Numbered from the stretch's first letter, positions 11,218-19,722 are shown. The stretch is DNA of 27,583 nt from Haplomitrium mnioides (GCA_049999725.1 JBNGIS010034428.1:1-27583), one strand, 5' to 3'. Numbers and translations: made by a program. The notes: generated from the letters alone by a model not told the origin.

Positions 11218-12120
11218 GACGAGTCAGTGTCCTATCGGCCTGGATGGCGATCTGAAGAGGTACGATTGAGCACGTTGTCTATCAGATTCCGTGGACCAAT
11301 TGGGGGTCCAATTTCACAACCTATAGCATTATCAACATTTTTTGGGGTTATCACCGACTACTGTGACCTAATGGAGGGGAATGCACATGCAGCCAACATT
11401 CCTTCTATTGAAGAGGCGTATTCAGAGGTTGCGATGCCAACATCATCATCATCAGGTGAGGTGATTTCTATGAATGGAAGTAAGAAGAGGTTGTGGCATG
11501 CACAGGCATCTAAGTTGGTTGAGGATGCTTGGCAGGATGCATTTGCGCCAAGTCCTGTACTGGATAGTTCTGTCACACTTGGACCTGTAGATCTTTCACC
11601 AATAGATACTATGCCGATTTCATGGCAGTATCCTGTTGATGGTATTTTCTTGTTGCAGTTGTTTGGAGGTATAATTATAAGGTTAGCTGTTGTGCTCCAA
11701 GCAAGGATTCCAGTTCGGCAATATTTATATGTGGAGAAGGGTGAGATTGCCCATAGAATCTCCTTGAGGCATGTGGTGTTGATGGTTGAGCAATTCCCAC
11801 AATTGCTTTCAGTTAGTGCAGTGCGAGGTTATCTGCATGCATTGTCGGCCGATATTTTATTGCTGGGGGCGGACCACTTAGCTAGAGTGGGGCCGATTGA
11901 TTTATTGGTGAGTCATCTTGCAACTTATGTATTTCGGACAAGAGGCCCTAATTTTATTTTGGATGCAACCTTGTAAAGACTGTTGGAACTTGACCTTGAT
12001 GAGAAAGAGCGGGCAATGAGGCTTCCTACCAGTACTACTATTGTTGCATCTGTCGCCGATATTGAACAACGTCATGTGTTGGGACAAGCCATGGATTTGT
12101 ATGGTTTTACTTGGATTGTG
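11218..12120 (+). pseudogene. cytosine-C5-methyltransferase-like domain inside the retrotransposon
   Basis: In the same frame as the protease, one reads LQLFGGIIIRLAVVLQA (11653 on). This is a motif I-like F-x-G-I-G-x-G-L loop, with the second and third Gly replaced here. YLYVEK follows, with an acidic residue as in motif II. LLGADHLARVGPIDLLV (to about 11911) is where the strand leading to the catalytic Pro-Cys motif normally sits. The Pro-Cys (motif IV) and E-N-V (motif VI) are absent, and unrelated residues follow. After a TAG at 11974, KERAMRLPTSTT and RHVLGQAMDL (11983-12110) resemble motifs IX-X (E-R-x-x-G-F-P ... Q-x-G-x-A). The order I-II-III-(deleted)-IX-X fits an internally deleted, DRM/Dnmt3- or Dnmt1-like catalytic domain. 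Loss of the nucleophile means it is inactive. Alternative: chance similarity, which I consider unlikely because of the ordered motifs. Confidence 0.65.
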
Positions 12121-12600
12121 AGATTCAGGTGGAAAATGGCTCAAATTTTGCGAGTCTGGATTGATGGGAGAGACCTTGATTTACCCTCCTCTATTCAACG
12201 TGATGTTACCATGGTTGTGGATCTAGATGATCCAGATGTTTGGGTGCAGGTGTGTTTAGATAGAGCTCAAGTGTTTGAGAAAGTCATGCCTATGGCATTC
12301 GACAACCTTGCCATTACTCAACGTCATGATATTTTACGATATGCTACCATACATGGAGGTGGATATCGCACTAGGATTTGGAGGTTTCATCTTGGTGATT
12401 ATGTTTATTTGCAGTAGACAGCACCCACGACACTTGATGTCACTGCTGGACGACGGATTTTGCGAGTATGTGAGGTACTGCCTTCGAGAGTTTTGCAACT
12501 GGAGGGACGTGATGGCATGGTTTGGAAGGATCATATGCGCAATTGTGCACCTTGTCACCTTTTGAACATTGATGGCACTATGGATCCTAGCGTGGCATGA
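12121..12600 (+). pseudogene. retrotransposon integrase C-terminal domain
   Basis: The frame continues with DLDDPDVWVQVCLDRAQVF, then HDILRYATI and RRFxxGDYVYLQ-type sequence (12364-12414). This is the small beta-rich segment after the catalytic core in Ty3 integrases (pattern F-x-x-GD-x-V). After a TAG at 12415 it reads TTLDVTAGRRILRVCEVLPS and GRDGMVWKDHMRNCAPC up to a TGA at 12598. The DDE core, RNase H and reverse transcriptase that should precede it are missing. The methyltransferase motif X region passes straight into this domain without a frame change, suggesting an in-frame deletion. Confidence 0.65.
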
Positions 12601-12604
12601 GTTT

Positions 12605-12759
12605 CTGCAGGTTTGAAGTGTATGTTGTGTGGTTCTTGTAAGGGAGCTGCCACTATGTTGATTTGTGACAGATGTTCTAGAGGATGGCATATGTCATCTT
12701 TGACACCTTCATTAGCTACTATTTCTGACGGATCATGGTTCTGCCCTCACTATTCATAG
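12605..12759 (+). pseudogene. PHD-finger-like domain at the polyprotein C-terminus
   Basis: KCMLCGSCKGAATMLICDRC is followed by SRGWHM and, after a linker, GSWFCPHYS and TAG. The spacing is C-x2-C-x11-C-x2-C-x4-H-x2-S, then W-x-C-x2-Y. It is a PHD finger (C4-H-C3) in which two zinc ligands are replaced (Cys to Ser and Cys to Tyr). PHD fingers read histone tails, so in an element's integrase tail it could have guided integration, in the way chromodomains do in chromoviruses. It is in the same frame as the integrase segment, one TGA apart. Confidence 0.65.
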
Positions 12760-12930
12760 AACTACTAGTTTCCATTGAGTTCTAGGGTTGGTATAGATTA
12801 TAGGAGGTGAATGATGGGGCTCCATTGCACCCGACCTCCTAGTCTTTGCATCAATAGGTGTATATCAAATTTCTAAGAGATAGATAGCTAACTAGTGTTA
12901 TAGGACTTGACGACCACCTATGGGGGCAAT
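12760..12930 (+). other. 3' untranslated part of the element with purine-rich tract
   Basis: After the last stop there is about 170 bp without a frame. ATGGGGGCAAT at 12920-12930 is a plausible polypurine tract, directly before TGTGAGGTCTCA. Confidence 0.4.
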
Positions 12931-13057
12931 TGTGAGGTCTCATGTATTGTATGCGCATGAGACTCAATTGCGTGTCATTATCTGTTGTATGTCGGTAGAT
13001 GTCATGGAATGTATGTGGACGATGTAGTTGTGTAAGCGATGTGTATGTGCACAACAG
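12931..13057 (+). repeat. extra LTR 3' fragment upstream of the 3' LTR
   Basis: TGTGAGGTCTCAT...GTGCACAACA duplicates 13331-13456 of the 3' LTR with moderate divergence. It ends two bases (GC) before TGTCACAAC of the full LTR. The arrangement is LTR end, GC, LTR start, as in an LTR-LTR junction. An alternative reading is that the LTR begins at 12931 with TGTGAGG, which the purine tract would favour; the target-site evidence argues against it. Confidence 0.6.
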
Positions 13058-13059
13058 CT

Positions 13060-13456
13060 GTCACAACATTCCATGTAGTTTTCTATTTTTAAGCATTTTA
13101 AGTTTTTTGTATTTTTGTGCCTTAGTATATAAGGCCATGTACTCTCATCGAAAGGTTATCTTTCGATGTCATTTTATTGATTGTATGAACCATGAGAAGA
13201 GTTGTAGTATTGCAGCTCTTGGAGATGCGTGGATTCCTTGTGAGCAAAAGTGCGCTGGTTCTGATATCGAAAGATCAACACACACAAATAGGGAATTTCT
13301 TCGAGAAGGTATCACTCGAAGAAAAGTGATTGTGAGGTCTCATTCATTGTATACGCATGAGACTCAATTGTATGTCGTTCTCTATTGTATGTCGGTAGAT
13401 GTTATGGAATGTGTGTGGACGATGTAGTTGTGTAAGCGATGTGTATATGCACGACA
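13060..13456 (+). repeat. 3' LTR, 397 bp
   Basis: It starts TGTCACAACATT and ends GCACGACA, giving TGTC/GACA inverted termini. A TATATAAG box lies at 13126-13133, absent from the 5' LTR. AAAG follows at 13457-13460, matching the left flank. The open frame at 12999-13427 is a chance frame within the LTR. Confidence 0.75.
13126..13133 (+). promoter_or_regulatory. TATA box of the 3' LTR
   Basis: TATATAAG lies about 65 bp into the LTR. The corresponding position in the 5' LTR is deleted, so only this outward-facing copy keeps the signal. It would read toward copy B in antisense. Confidence 0.5.
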
Positions 13457-14652
13457 AAAGACTACTAATAATAGGAGGAATAGGCTCTTTATAGTATGCA
13501 TATATAATCTAAGACTCATTGACATTTGATGACAAAGACACCATCATCAAAACTCTTTGTGGAATATAAATAGGTTGTCATCTATCATATTCCACATCTA
13601 CATAGTTTCTCATTCACTTTGAAGCACAGATAAGGCATGTGTCCAACTTAGAGCAAAGATTTAGGATCCAATCTTGCTTGGAAGATAAATGATCTATTAA
13701 AAATTGCATAATGACTACGGCTTTTAGTAAACATTCACAAGAGCATCATCTGTTGGATGTTTTAGTTTAGCAGAAACTGCAAGATATCTAAAAACACTAC
13801 ACACTATTTGTCAGAGATGCCTAATCGCATCTTTAGACTGCAGATTGAAAAGTTTCATGCTCCACTTCCCTCATTCATTTAGTAGCTTATAGTCCAATAT
13901 TTGTAGATGTGTGAACCAATTCTAGGAACCACCAAAGTGATGGATGTTGGTTTGGTCCCTACAATAGTCATATAAAATATATAAGCAATTGCAAGAAAAT
14001 AAGTCAAGTAGAAAAAACATACTAAAAAACTAAAAAAACAAAAGATGACTTATCAGATGTCTTGGTCAAATACATTGCAAACTTCCAAAATTGCATCCTC
14101 CACAATGTTGAATTGATGTGAGGAATGGATGATAACGAAAGACCAAAAATCCAACGTAGTAATGACCTTAGAAGAAGAAATCATATAAAATAAATCATCC
14201 TTGCTGAAGGGCTCAGAATCATCATGCTTGAATTATTTAAGGTTGTAATCGTAAGGAATGTCAACAATTGCAAGTGTGAAACCTCTTGGTTTCACGAAGC
14301 TATATAACAATCTTGTGTTGGACTCCCGATCAACTTGATAATATGTCACATTGAGTCCATCTACATAGGACTGCAAATATGCATCTTGCTCATTAGTCCC
14401 CCTTTTAGAGAGAGGGACATCAACTTCATTATATGGTCTAGATTTCCACTCTCTCTTTCTAACAATGCAACAAAAAGGAAAAAGGATAGGAGACCAAGGT
14501 TGGGGCTTGGTTTGGGTCATCTATGGCTTCTTTAGCCCAAGTTCTCTTTCTTTCTTTTGTAGTTGCCATCAACTTCTTTGCAAGTTGCCTCTTGAAAGTT
14601 TTATCACCTTCAACAAAAACAAATGAGAATTTAATAGGAGAAAACATCATGA

Positions 14653-15141
14653 CTAAGGAAACAAAGCATGTTTAAAATAAAGAGTCAGTATGCGCATGGT
14701 CATAAGAGCTCATGGGCGCTAGGACACTAGAGTCACAATGCGTAAGTAGTGAAGAGCTTATGTGCACATAAGTTGAATAATCCATGTGCATGTGGACTTA
14801 AGAGTCCTTGAGCGATTTGACTTTGGAGTTTATGTACACATAAACTAAAGATTCTATGTGCGTATAGATTCAAGGGTCCCAGTGGGCAAGGTCTCTAGAG
14901 TTCATGTGCGCATGGACTCTTAAGTCATTAGACGCGTTGACTCTAAAGTCCATGGGCACATGGACTTTGTTGAGTTTGTTCCCACTTTGACACCATAAAG
15001 TCTATGTGAACATTGACTCTACAAAGTCAATATGTGCATGAACTCAAACTATACAAAGCAATGACTTAAAAATTACTTCAAACATATTTTTCCAAAAAAC
15101 AATGAGCCTGCAGTAACATCAAATGCAAAAAGAATACTTAC
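14653..15141 (-). other. intron of copy B with palindrome array II
   Basis: The donor TTG|GTAAGTATT (minus, from 15141) and the acceptor TTTCCTTAG (ending 14653) bound 489 bp. The interior (about 14690-15060) is a run of palindrome-type units such as TTATGTGCACATAAG, TCCATGTGCATGTGGACTT and TCTATGTGCGTATAGATTC, each followed by CTTAAGAGTC-like or CTAAAGTC-like spacers. Coding similarity lies on both sides of the intron and not inside it. Confidence 0.7.
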
Positions 15142-16533
15142 CAACAATTTTTCAAAACTAGAGTAGAAGGACATGTTCAACTCCTTAGTATGGATGGAAT
15201 ATTCCATCCTTGCCTCCTGCTAAGAAGCGTATTAAATCTCCAAGAAAAAAACTTCACCATGACTACCAAAACTTTATGTCTCTCCAACTCCAGAGACATC
15301 TCCTCAATTGAAAGCTCTTTGGCTTCCACTCTTTTCAAAACTGAAATTTTTATCTTGTTGAGAAGACCGTAAAATGACCTCCAAGGTATCCACTTCATGT
15401 CTTCCATTCTTGGAGAACCTTTAGCTTTAGGCTTATGGCCTTTAACCAATTTCTTCTCCCATATTGAAAATATGCTATGCAATAACTCCTAAAGCTCTCC
15501 ACTTTGGAATGCCAATTTGAATCAATTGTTTTGAGAAGTCATTGTCTTCTCAAGCGTGGACTTTGAATTAATCTCCAAAGTCTCCAAAACTAATTCTCTT
15601 TTCAATTTTTGGGATGAAATCATCTCGCTCTCTATAAATTTTCATGCCAATATTTGACCTTCTACATTGATGTCATCTCCAACCATCATTGTTGGTCATA
15701 GTTTTCATCAATGGCAAAAATCCGGGCTTCAATTGGTGTAAGCCTCACTTAAAAAAGCAATTGTAGAATGAGAGCATTGGATTCTTTGCTCGGTACTTTG
15801 TTAACAACAATTGCCTTGTTGCAGTAGTGTGATTGCCTCCAACAATCTCATGTCAAGCTCTAACTTTTCCCTAGACCCACACTTCAGATTCACAATGACA
15901 ATGAAGGAAAAACGTGCATACTTGTTGGTGAGTATTCTTTTTGCAAGAAGCTCTACAAAATCCTTATTAAGTCGTCTTATCTTGAATGGTCCTCAGTTTT
16001 CCATTCCAAGTTTTTTCATCCCCTTATAGACTCTACACTACTCAATTGTAGACTCATGGATTTATTTTTATCTTCCTCAAACATTGTCTGAGGATCTACT
16101 TGCTCTCTTTCTTGAAAGGTACCCAACCCCTTGTGCACCTATCTCTTTGCTTTTGAGGTTGGTTGCTGGACTATTTGTGGCTCAACCTCCTCCTCAGAGC
16201 TACTAGAAGAGGAAGATGATGGGGTTGGCGTGAAGGAGCTTGGCGGAAAAAGGCAAGCAAACTTGCTCCTCACAAATTGGCGGCGGCATGACCAGCTTTT
16301 TCTTTTGTAGAGTTGGCTTATTCTTTTTTGGAGCTCTTGTAGGGTCTACTGCTTTTCTTTTTTTTGGAGCCCATGGTCCACTTATCGCTCTCACAACAAA
16401 TGTTGCAACACTAAGATGCAACACACATTGTGCAAAGCTCAACCCCATCTTCACCTTTAGAATCTTCAAGATGAATGCAAACTTGATGAAATCTCTTCTA
16501 TCGACTTGGCATCTGGGTATGAGTTGACAAAGT

Positions 16534-16770
16534 CTGAAAGAAAATGCAAAAACTGAAAAGAAGGAAACATATTAGTGTCAAGGATCGTTAATGAAAAATA
16601 AATACAAGATTATATCATGGCTAGCTCTCTAGAATCCAAGTACGCTGAGACAAAAGAGTCCATGCTTGTAGGAAATGTCTAGTCAATGCATCCAGAGACT
16701 TTTGAGTATGGACTGCAGAGTCCTTCATAGATTGGGCTTATAGTAAAAAAAATGAGTTAAGAGTTTTTAC
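16534..16770 (-). other. intron 1 of copy B with palindrome units
   Basis: The donor is GGAAAG|GTAAAA and the acceptor TTTCTTTCAG. Inside, at about 16630-16740, are GAGTCCATGCTTG and GTATGGACTGCAGAGTCC units of the same family as array II. The equivalent intron in copy C holds a much longer array (19845-20165). Confidence 0.6.
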
Positions 16771-17303
16771 CTTTCCATCTTTGTATGTTTCTTACAAGTT
16801 GATAGTGAACTAGTTTCAGGGCTTCATTTTGTTAAAGCAAAACTTCTTTGAGGAGGCATTGTAAAGACCGATTCCATCTTCCAACTATAAAAGAAGCCAA
16901 AAGTGAGCTTTGTGCTCTTCACGAGTAATTGGGAATTGGACCAAAAGTCCTATATTGAATTTCTTGTCTTCACCTTGGAAAAGGTAATAGTGATGCTCAA
17001 TGTCTCTGATTGTTCCAAGAAATACTAGCCATTCGTTGGCTAATTTGAAAGGCTCAATTGTCTTAATACATTGGCATATCAATAAAGCTTTGATTGTGCT
17101 GGTTTTGAAGCAATGACTTGAGATGCCATTTTCTTTGCTGCAAAAATGTGTTAAAAAATGAATCTGAAAATGAAAATAAAAGGTCTACAAAAATTGAAGG
17201 GCAAAAATCATCAAAAACATAGGAAATTGTGAAAATGACGACCAAAAAAACCTAATCTCATAACTCAACTTGCGACAATGAAAAGAAGCTTTCTATTGTC
17301 GTT

Positions 17304-17311
17304 TTTTTATA
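17304..17311 (-). promoter_or_regulatory. TATA-like box upstream of copy B
   Basis: TATAAAAA on the minus strand lies about 60 bp downstream of upstream element M3 and about 175 bp upstream of the ATG. A short leader with a probable intron (GAGATTAG|GTTTTT ... TTTTTGCAG|CAAAG) follows. The assignment rests on position only. Confidence 0.4.
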
Positions 17312-17370
17312 CTTGAAACTCAAAATACGTATTTTCATGCCCAGAAAATATTTTTGGAGCTCTTAATATG

Positions 17371-17411
17371 CAGGGTTAATAGCCGCTACTTTGAACCAGG
17401 AACCGCTACTG
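17371..17411 (-). promoter_or_regulatory. conserved upstream element M3 of copy B
   Basis: This is the best-preserved copy of the element. AGTAGCGG occurs twice around TTCCTGGTTCAA, giving an internal 8-bp direct repeat. It matches 3839-3875 closely and 2742-2778 more loosely. It sits between palindrome array III and the TATA-like box. Confidence 0.5.
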
Positions 17412-17744
17412 AGTTCCCGTTTCACTTGGCAGTTGAAATTTTTTTTTCAAGATTTGGCATTCAAAAACATTAAATTTACGACTAAAATCTTCTTTTGGAA
17501 AAAAAATCGTTTTTTATAAACAAAAAATGCATATTTTATATTGAGATTATATTTCAAATATCTTTTTATATAAACAACTTGAAAAACAAACATTTTGGTT
17601 ATTCAAATATTTTATAAAAACTTGACACTATTGTGAATAAACTAAATTCATCAAAAATGAAATAAAACATATATCTTTTAGTGGTAAAAAACTATAGGAA
17701 AACATAAATGTCCAGTCAGGTAAGGACTTTTAACTTGACTTTGA

Positions 17745-18085
17745 GCATCGTAGCCAACAAAGTCTATGCAAGCATAGACTCCAAACCAAAACCGTAAAAC
17801 CTATGCATGCATAGACTCCGAACAAGAATCCTAAATCCTCTACGTGCTTAGACTCTGAACAAGAACAATGAAGCTATGCACGCATGGACTTTGAACTAGA
17901 ATCCTAGAGCCAAAACATGCCAAGATTCTAAACAAGAACCCTGCAGCCTATGCACGTATAGACATTGAACAAGAACCCTTTGAACAACGAGTGCAAGGAT
18001 TCTGAACAATAACCTTACAGCTTAAGTGCGCAGGGAATCCAAACAAGAACTACAAAGCCTTGATGCGCAAAGATACTAAACAATA
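17745..18085 (-). repeat. palindrome array III between copies C and B
   Basis: About eight degenerate units of roughly 40 bp each have cores like CTATGCATGCATAGACTC, CTATGCAAGCATAGACTCC and CTATGCACGTATAGAC. On the plus strand the cores are separated by GAACAAGAACCCT. It lies upstream of copy B and downstream of the poly(A)-like signal of copy C. Confidence 0.75.
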
Positions 18086-18262
18086 TGCAAAGATTCCAAA
18101 TCATTCTTAGATTAGTAATTGAGTTCAAACCATTCTTAAACTATCAATTGGGTCAACTTATTCTTAGGCGCAATAAACTGAATCGTGATGAAAAGACTTG
18201 AAATAGATTGAAAGAGCAACAAGATGAAACTTTGGCAAAGAAAGATTTGAAAAAAAATAAAT

Positions 18263-18690
18263 TTTATTATTGATGCAAAGTGTACAAAGAGGTCCTCAGA
18301 CTCTATCCTCTTCGGGAGGAACTGTCTCATCTAAATCTACAGGCTGAGCATCTGTAGCCGCTAGAGAATCATGTCGAGACTTTCTAGTCCCCGATATTAC
18401 AACAGAGTCACCAGAAGCATCTGCAGTACTTGGAGGAACATGTTCCTTATGGTAAGCAAAAACTATCTATGACTCAGTCACATCGGATGGCAAGGAAACC
18501 ATCTCTAAAACCCTCTTAGGAATATAAATAGACTGATGTCTATCATATTCCTTGGCGATGCAATTTCACATCAGCTTAAGAGCACAAACAAGGCTTGTGC
18601 TAGACCTAGAGCAGAGATCAAGGATCCAATCCTGCTCTATTGATAAATGGTCAATAAAAGAATTGTAGAGAGTCTGGTGTGTTCTATGAA
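18263..18690 (-). pseudogene. methyltransferase-like gene, copy C: SAM-binding half and C-terminus
   Basis: The minus frame reads FIDHLSIEQDWILDLCS, then R-S-S-T at the glycine-loop position (18613-18596), SLVCALKLM, a TGA, NCIAKEYDRHQSIYIPKRVL and EMVSLPSDVTES. A TAG at 18469-18467 has an equivalent in B. A well-conserved tail (KSRHDSLAATDAQPVDLDE) runs to TGA at 18298-18296 and AATAAA at 18268-18263. A strand ending in D-x-C-S followed about 20 residues later by E-Y-D is the usual motif I-motif II pattern of SAM-dependent methyltransferases. This copy is uninterrupted where copy B contains the retrotransposon, and so proves that insertion site. The D-I-P-Y half was not found upstream of it, so this copy is internally deleted or too diverged. 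Confidence 0.7.
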
Positions 18691-19559
18691 TCTATGTGTT
18701 CCGGAAGTGCAAGGACTAGGAAAAGGTAAAAACAAAAAGAGACCAACTTTAGAAAAAGGGATCTGATCTTCCACCATACCATCACTTGTTTGTCCCTCAA
18801 TATATGAGCATAGACTCATGTGGCAAATCTCTTGTGCTATTTGTTAACCAATTTATATCATAGTCAAAGGAAATTATCTTAGATAGATTAATATAGTGTA
18901 GTTCTTGCCTAATTCTTTGGGAAGCCCTATATTGTTTGTTGGATCTCAACTATTCAGATTATGACGCTAGATTAGATCTATTTTAGTATGTATTGTTCTT
19001 GTTTTTGCTTGTCTATTTGTTCTATTTTGGATAAGGATGTCATGGAAGTGGTGTGAGTGGAACTAAAAGTGGAACAACGTATCTTTTCTTGGGAATAAGG
19101 TGAAGAGCTTGTGGTGGTAGTGCCATAATTTTCTTTGGAGTAAATAACTTTATAGATTTAAGGTGGTAGATTTTGACAACCCTTGAAAAAACTTAATACT
19201 TTATCTTAGGAAAAATCAAATAAAGAAAGGTTGTGTTGGATTATGAAAATCGTGGCTGAATTCGATTCTCGTTGGGAAGGAGTATTACTAGTAGTTGTGA
19301 CCTACGCCCATGACTTCCACCCTACTCTTGGAAAATCCAAATATTGTTGTAGATGTTATGACTGAGCTTCTTTGCTTATAGCAAAAGGCTGATCTTGGCC
19401 TCACGTAATTGTTGGTGGATTGAAAAGCTCTAAGAAATCAAGTGTTGCGTAGATCTAGATAGATGTTCTAATGTTTGTAAGAATTCAAAAATATACTACA
19501 ACCTAAGGCAATAATTAAACCAACTATACTACATTCAAGGAGTGTTTGATGTTTGAGGA
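18691..19559. other. unassigned stretch within copy C
   Basis: Between the two recognisable parts of copy C, no match to the B sequence at 16200-13700 can be seen by eye. It may be intron, insertion or heavily decayed exon. No separate gene is supported. Confidence 0.4.
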
Positions 19560-19722
19560 TTACTCAACAGTAAGAGTTTGGGTTGCCATTCTATGCTCAA
19601 ACCTTTATCAAACATTGTGCTACAATCACCCCAAGCTTGACCCTCCAGTTTTTTAGAGACCACTTAAACTTGATAAGATCTTGCTCCACCTGTTCAATGT
19701 GAGAATAAACAACAAAAAAGTC
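19560..19722 (-). pseudogene. methyltransferase-like gene, copy C: exon 2 start
   Basis: The minus frame reads DFFVVYSHIEQVEQDLIKF and then LKNWRVKLG and AQCL. This aligns with exon 2 of copy B (DF at the exon start, DFIKFAFILK, VKMG, AQCV), and the DNA lengths agree to within one base over the first 54 positions. The acceptor seen in B (TTTCAG|ACTTTG) is TTCTG|ACTTTT here, so the AG is lost. A TGA follows soon after AQCLIKV. It belongs to the same family; the function of this segment is unknown. Confidence 0.55.

Larger units (their letters stand above)
5153..13456 (+). mobile_element. degenerate Ty3-type LTR retrotransposon carrying a C5-methyltransferase-like domain
   Basis: Boundaries are set by TGTC...GACA termini, an AAAG duplication on both sides, and exact continuity of the flanks with the uninterrupted copy C. 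The layout is: damaged 5' LTR; initiator-Met-like primer site near 5545; about 3.4 kb of leader; gag with two CCHC knuckles; DTGA protease; C5-methyltransferase-like segment; integrase C-terminus; PHD-like finger; purine-rich tract; extra LTR piece; 3' LTR. Reverse transcriptase, RNase H and the integrase core are absent. Stops and frameshifts occur throughout, and the two LTRs differ by many substitutions and indels, so the insertion is old and not mobile on its own. The gag and protease style places it with Ty3/gypsy (Metaviridae-type) elements; the lineage is not resolved. Confidence 0.8.
13457..17137 (-). pseudogene. methyltransferase-like gene, copy B (most complete copy)
   Basis: Minus strand. 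Exon 1 (17137-16771) follows an acceptor GCAG and starts at ATG 17128 in good context (AAAGAAAATGGC). After one frameshift it reads IEPFKLANEWLVFLGTIRD and KFNIGLLVQFPITREEHKA; I do not recognise this domain. Exon 2 (16533-15142) holds DFIKFAFILKILKVKMG, an NLS-like basic stretch (APKKRKAVDP, PKKNKP), a run of Ser then Glu near 16195, and a charged helical end (KRVEAKELSIEEMSLELERH). Exon 3 (14652-14054) holds SYVDGLNV, D-I-P-Y-D-Y-N (14262-14242) and LDFWSFVIIHSS. Exon 4 (13958 down) carries the SAM-loop strand with CSKLDT at 13655-13638, then VEYDR-x-QPIYIPQRVL. The gene then runs into the retrotransposon and finishes at 5152-4980. Many stops and frameshifts and a broken donor mark it as dead. 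The layout suggests a nuclear protein with a C-terminal permuted amino-methyltransferase domain. Confidence 0.7.

Noticed and set aside
12334-12690. 118-codon minus-strand open frame
   Set aside because: It is the reverse-strand shadow of the integrase tail and PHD-like segment, which carry clear motifs on the plus strand.
14690-15060. Palindrome array II as a CRISPR array
   Set aside because: Units and spacers are both degenerate, the array lies in a plant intron with GT-AG borders, and there are no cas genes.
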